Source: CAVVDY01 sp963815775 (GTDB lineage Bacteria > Acidobacteriota > Terriglobia > Terriglobales > Acidobacteriaceae). Taken from it: a DNA stretch of 64,000 nt. The number at the start of each line of letters is the position of its first letter. Position 1 is the first letter of the stretch. Made by a program: the position numbers and the translations under genes. The notes below the pieces were generated by a model, which did no database searches, was not told where the DNA came from, and saw only the letters and a list, made by a program, of their open reading frames with translations. Positions 60,826-64,000 of this stretch are shown here, piece by piece. The stretch lies in assembly GCA_963815775.1 (NCBI GenBank), contig CAWFIB010000010.1, forward strand, positions 124,001-188,000, given 5' to 3'.

Positions 60826-61128
60826 TTAATATCGGTGGTCGCGGTGGCGGCGCATCCGGTGGTGAACGCCGCTGGCATCGACCTTCTTAGGTCGCGCCTC
60901 ATTCACGTTCACGGGCTGCCCGTCAACCGTTGTTCCGTTGAGTCCCGCGATGGCGGCTTGAGCCTCGGCGTCAGTATTCATCTCGATAAAAGCAAAACCC
61001 CGCGGAGCCGCTGTGTCCCGGTCCTTGACGATATTTACGCTCAACACCTGTCCAAACGCTTCGAAGAGAGTTCGCAATGTCTGTTCTGAGGTACTGCTGG
61101 CAAGGTTTCCAACAAAAATGTTCTTCAT
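60826..61128 (-). CDS. RNA-recognition-motif protein
   Basis: This 100-residue protein is a single RRM domain: RNP2 IFVGNL (residues 4-9) and RNP1 RGFAFIEM (about 43-50), with VDGQPVNVNEARPK at the end of the fold. A short basic tail (RMRRHRDHRY) follows. Such proteins bind single-stranded RNA; in cyanobacteria and others they are often cold-induced. The tail is less Gly-rich than in those. It overlaps no gene, and its neighbours do not suggest a pathway. Confidence 0.88.
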   Translation of the reverse strand: MKNIFVGNLASSTSEQTLRTLFEAFGQVLSVNIVKDRDTAAPRGFAFIEMNTDAEAQAAIAGLNGTTVDGQPVNVNEARPKKVDASGVHHRMRRHRDHRY

Positions 61129-61241
61129 GGTCGCTCTCGTTGGGGCACAGCGGCCCCTATTCTCTTAATGCCGGCGGCCCTGGCCGTAATTCATTACCAT
61201 GCTTTCCACTATGCTCACGCGGTCGCATGAGTGCGGGAGCT

Positions 61242-61721
61242 TCACGAACCCGCCGAGATCTGCAATCTCTGCAAGGAGGCGCAGGCCTGGCCCAGGCTGA
61301 TATCGGGAGTGATGGTCAACTCCAGTGCTGCCGCTGAAGGCAGCTCGAAGTTGTACTCTTCGCGCTCTTCTACGGTCTGCGGTGGGCTGAAGTTCCACTG
61401 CTGGCGAACCAGATCCTTCCACACCGCCGTCCCCTGGGGCAGCCATCGCAATACGAATTCCTGGGTGCGGGAGAGGTTTTCTTCCCTGAAGAGAAGGCGA
61501 ATGAGACGAATGGTCTGCGGCCGATCGAACAATAGTCGAATGGTTTGGGGGCCCGATACCTCCGCCCGCCAGCCACTTCCATCCCTCAATAGCGCTTCTT
61601 CGACGGGATGATCCGCGGCTTCGGAAGTGACTTCGACCACCGCGGCTTCATCCAGATTCAGCCAGCCATGCTCTTCCCCAGTCGCGGCCTTCTGACTCGG
61701 TGAAACCAGCTTTTTTCGCAT
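61242..61721 (-). CDS. Protein of unknown function, F5/8- or XRCC1-like
   Basis: This 159-residue protein has a sequence RLLFDRPQTIRLIRLLFREENLSRTQEFVLRW that resembles a discoidin-like (F5/8 type C) jelly-roll strand region, as in XRCC1 N-terminal-like or carbohydrate-binding folds. There is no signal peptide and no cysteine except one near the C-terminus. Nothing is known of its role. It has a GGGAACGCCGACACT leader with a weak site. It lies between the RRM and the coiled-coil gene. Confidence 0.5.
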   Translation of the reverse strand: MRKKLVSPSQKAATGEEHGWLNLDEAAVVEVTSEAADHPVEEALLRDGSGWRAEVSGPQTIRLLFDRPQTIRLIRLLFREENLSRTQEFVLRWLPQGTAVWKDLVRQQWNFSPPQTVEEREEYNFELPSAAALELTITPDISLGQACASLQRLQISAGS

Positions 61722-61776
61722 AGTGTCGGCGTTCCCTTCCTCTCGTTGCTGCCGATCATGAATGCCAGACAGGGAG

Positions 61777-61947
61777 CTAACTTTCCAGCTTTTCCTGACT
61801 TTTCCTCAGGCGATCTTTCTCGATAGCCAGCCGGCCCTGGGCCTTTTTTAGCTTGACCTTGAGCTTGTCGCGCTCTTCTTTCGCTTTTTTCACCCGTTGC
61901 TGAGCGGACTTGATCTCGGCGATCGCCTCTTTGTGTAATTTCAGCAT
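61777..61947 (-). CDS. Small basic coiled-coil protein
   Basis: A 56-residue frame, not found in many annotations because it is short, starts at ATG 61947 after AAGGTAGGG. The sequence is almost continuous helix with heptads of Leu/Ile/Val and many Lys/Glu (EIKSAQQRVKKAKEERDKLK, then VKLKKAQGRLAIEKDRLRKS). It looks like a coiled-coil or nucleic-acid-binding peptide. It lies between two genes on the same strand and has its own ribosome site. Confidence 0.5.
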   Translation of the reverse strand: MLKLHKEAIAEIKSAQQRVKKAKEERDKLKVKLKKAQGRLAIEKDRLRKSQEKLES

Positions 61948-62022
61948 GTCCCTACCTTGGGGAAGATAAGTGTGATGCCGGCGTCAAGCCAATCAACACT
62001 CTCCTGGCTCGATCACGGTAAA

Positions 62023-62451
62023 TCACTGTAGATTGGCAAAGGCTTGGCTAACCTGCAATGTGGCATCGCTGGTCTGCTGCACCGTGGGGACGCCAACCTC
62101 AAGTGTGCCGTTGGTGTTTGGGCTAAGGCCATGGGTAAACAAATTCTGGTTCATCAGAATGGACTGCAACAGCCTGCCCAGTTGGCGCGAGTGATAGCCA
62201 TTGGTGAAGCGCGGTCCATCCGCCCAGCCAACACTGGGCGAATAGTCACAGATAAGGCTCCAGTACTCGCCGTTGCAAGCCCAAAGTTTCAGGGTCTCCA
62301 CCGAGCCTCCGGGATCGGTGTGATATTCGATCCGGACGCCGCCCACAGCCGATCCGAGCCCTAACGTGCTCCAGTTAACAATTACCGCGCTGTTCAGGAT
62401 GTGGTCGAGAGGAACGGCACTACAGGCTTTGAGAGCTATCTGGGCTTTCAT
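62023..62451 (-). CDS. Hypothetical protein
   Basis: This 142-residue protein starts at ATG 62451, with GGAG eight bases upstream; a longer frame lies in front but has no site. No signal peptide or domain was recognised. It contains HTDPGGSVETLKLWACNGEYWSLICDYS and LGRLLQSILMNQNLF. Cysteines are at three positions. It lies between a coiled-coil gene and the receiver gene. Function is unknown. Confidence 0.5.
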   Translation of the reverse strand: MKAQIALKACSAVPLDHILNSAVIVNWSTLGLGSAVGGVRIEYHTDPGGSVETLKLWACNGEYWSLICDYSPSVGWADGPRFTNGYHSRQLGRLLQSILMNQNLFTHGLSPNTNGTLEVGVPTVQQTSDATLQVSQAFANLQ

Positions 62452-62506
62452 AGGATTCTCCAATTTTTTTAGGCACGTTATCTGGGAGACTACGTTGGCA
62501 GCCCTG

Positions 62507-63082
62507 CTATGCGGGAGACGTCTGACCATCCTCACCGTCACTTGCATCGTATGCAACTGCCTGCACAGCTTCCCGAACATCGTTAAGAGGCTCAACTGGT
62601 TCGAAGCGCCGGGGTGGAAGACCGCTCAATTGTCTGGCCACGGCAATGCGATATCCGACTTCCACAAAACTGTTTCTTTGCGGGAGCGAGCCACAAGCTT
62701 GCCTCACCGCTTGCCGCATCGAGTCTCCCCACTGAGTACCATGCTCTTCAGCCACGTAGGAATGGGGCAGGGGTTCGAGATCAACGAACCGTGGCGGGCC
62801 CACCAGGAAGGCGACGATTTGTTTCGGATTTTCCTTCTTGATCTCATTACGCCAGGCCATACAGCCATAGTGGTTGCTGCGAATGTCCATCAGTACCAGA
62901 TCGTAGCGGTCGCGGTGCCAGATGGAGCTGGCTTCGGTTGGATCGTTCGCCGCAATAACCTCGATCCCGCGCATGTCTAAAATCTTCTTGCGGAGCGTGC
63001 GCCGCTCGACGTTGCCGTCTACCAGGAGAATGCATAGCCGAGCGGGCGATTTCGCCGTAGATAACGGATCTCCGAGGTTCAT
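62507..63082 (-). CDS. Receiver-domain (response-regulator-like) protein
   Basis: This 191-residue protein begins (ATG 63082) with a receiver fold: ILLVDGNVERRTLRK, where an Asp follows the usual strand, and DLVLMDIRSNHYG with the phospho-acceptor Asp at about residue 68. The next strands (IVAFLVGPP) replace the usual Thr/Lys residues, so the phosphorylation machinery may be partly lost. A 70-residue C-terminal extension without a known DNA-binding domain follows. Kinase partners are not in the window. Confidence 0.65.
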   Translation of the reverse strand: MNLGDPLSTAKSPARLCILLVDGNVERRTLRKKILDMRGIEVIAANDPTEASSIWHRDRYDLVLMDIRSNHYGCMAWRNEIKKENPKQIVAFLVGPPRFVDLEPLPHSYVAEEHGTQWGDSMRQAVRQACGSLPQRNSFVEVGYRIAVARQLSGLPPRRFEPVEPLNDVREAVQAVAYDASDGEDGQTSPA

Positions 63083-63280
63083 ATAGAACGTCCTCTCGTA
63101 AACCGCAGCCCGCAGAATGGGCCGCCGCTGATGAAAAACTCTCGTGTTGGCGCCAGGAGAGTGCGGGTGAGTGGGGCCGAGGATTGCGCCCTCTTCCCGA
63201 CTCGCAGAAAGGGCAACCAAGCCATCTCGAAAGCAGCGAGATACCTTGATTATACGCCCCTCCCCATCAGGCAGTGCCGG

Positions 63281-64000
63281 CTAGGAGAATACTTCGCCCG
63301 GCATGCGCAACAGGGTACGGGTCGGCAGAGTGTTGTGCAGCGGAGGTGGCGATGTTGTCTGGCTGCTGTTGACCTGCTTGCGGACGATCTTCAACTTCAG
63401 CGCCCGCTCGATAGAGCGCAATTCAACGATCTCGGCTCCGGAAACCAGCGTGGACGCTCGTCCCGCCAAGCCCATCCGTCCAGTGCGGCCGACACGATGA
63501 ATGAAGTCCTCCGGAATCCCCGGCAGATCGTAGTTGATGACGTGGGCCACATTGTTGACGTGAATACCGCGAGAAGCGACATCGGTTGCCACCAGGACCT
63601 GGAACTTGCCTTCTTCGAATCCGCTGAGCGCACCGTTGCGCTGGGACTGGGTGCGGTCGCCGTGAATCATCGCAGCCGTGAATCCGTCACGCACCAGGTT
63701 CTTCGCCAGACGCTCGGTTCCGCGCTTGGTGCGGGCGAAGACCAGGGTCTGCCCCTTCTCCGAATAGAGAAGATGGCGCAGGACGTCAGCCTTGTCGGCC
63801 TGCGGGACCTCGAAGGCCTGTAGTTCGACGGTGTCGGCCGGCTTGGAGATGGAGCCAAGAGCTACGCGTACGGGATCAGTCATGTAGTCGTTCACCAGAT
63901 TGGCAACCGAGCTCTCGAGTGTCGCCGAAAAGCATAGTGTCTGACGCGGGCGTGGCAGCGCCGCAACAATGCGGCGTATGGCCGGCAGGAAACCCATGTC
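63281..64000 (-). CDS. DEAD-box RNA helicase, C-terminal part (RhlE-like)
   Basis: Only the last 239 residues are present; the frame is open to the end of the window and the start is beyond. It has SAT (motif III) and the helicase C domain with LVFARTKRGTERLA, VATDVASRGI (motif V) and HRVGRTGRMG (motif VI). These are classic DEAD-box motifs; RhlE-type proteins remodel RNA in ribosome assembly or decay. The C-terminal tail is short, basic and Pro/Ser-rich. Next upstream gene unknown. Confidence 0.88.
   Translation of the reverse strand, partial: DMGFLPAIRRIVAALPRPRQTLCFSATLESSVANLVNDYMTDPVRVALGSISKPADTVELQAFEVPQADKADVLRHLLYSEKGQTLVFARTKRGTERLAKNLVRDGFTAAMIHGDRTQSQRNGALSGFEEGKFQVLVATDVASRGIHVNNVAHVINYDLPGIPEDFIHRVGRTGRMGLAGRASTLVSGAEIVELRSIERALKLKIVRKQVNSSQTTSPPPLHNTLPTRTLLRMPGEVFS

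Overview
The window reads as a chromosomal piece of a soil-type Acidobacteriota genome, probably class Terriglobia. This is inferred from family content rather than from a marker gene: an exosortase with PEP-CTERM-like proteins, LamG/Ig-like/fibronectin surface proteins, DUF4136 proteins, relics of a kinase/TPR family typical of acidobacteria, and abundant intergenic hairpin repeats. The DNA is moderately GC-rich, most genes have clear Shine-Dalgarno sites, and no rRNA, tRNA, CRISPR array or prophage was seen.

Layout. (1) 1-12.9 kb: an exopolysaccharide/exosortase region on the + strand: flippase C-terminus, secreted LamG-like protein, UDP-glucose dehydrogenase, deacetylase-like protein, FAD oxidoreductase, ATP-grasp enzyme, exosortase and a PilZ protein. 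Facing it is a protein with an exosortase-type tail (A-PDGGSA), preceded by a possible sigma-54 promoter and an upstream dyad. A 1,377-bp IS3-family element (10247-11623) with recognisable inverted ends and a CCG target duplication has inserted before a LamG-VanZ fusion gene. (2) 12.9-19.4 kb: two paralogous secreted LamG/Ig/FN3 proteins. The larger contains a 957-bp internal duplication and is split by a one-base frameshift near 14994. (3) 20-26 kb: fdhE followed by fdnGHI, a Tat-exported selenocysteine formate dehydrogenase; an in-frame TGA at 21691 is followed by a SECIS-like hairpin. (4) 26.2-31.3 kb: a tripartite efflux operon whose parts match E. coli MdtP, YtcA, MdtN and MdtO. (5) 31.5-42.7 kb: housekeeping and metabolic genes: a P-loop protein, a RibD-type reductase, xseB, a receiver protein, an ATP-dependent DNA ligase, enoyl-CoA hydratase plus CoA-transferase, gatCA, a DUF721 protein, a CCA-adding enzyme and a K+ channel. 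(6) 42.8-58 kb: a canonical PEP-CTERM protein, a BlaI/M56 pair, gene relics, a second K+ channel, and a run of envelope proteins on the minus strand. (7) 58.3-64 kb: rpiA, an MFS pump, an RRM protein, small proteins, a receiver protein and the C-terminal part of a DEAD-box helicase.

How it fits together. The first 12 kb look like one surface-polymer programme: make a uronic-acid-containing polymer, modify it, export it and sort proteins to the surface. The formate dehydrogenase would feed periplasmic formate electrons to the quinone pool. Intergenic spaces carry at least three repeat families. The best is a pair of about 180-bp elements (48741-48920, 54908-55085) with inverted ends and internal hairpins whose stems differ by compensated base changes. 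This is the strongest candidate here for something not described by ordinary gene annotation.
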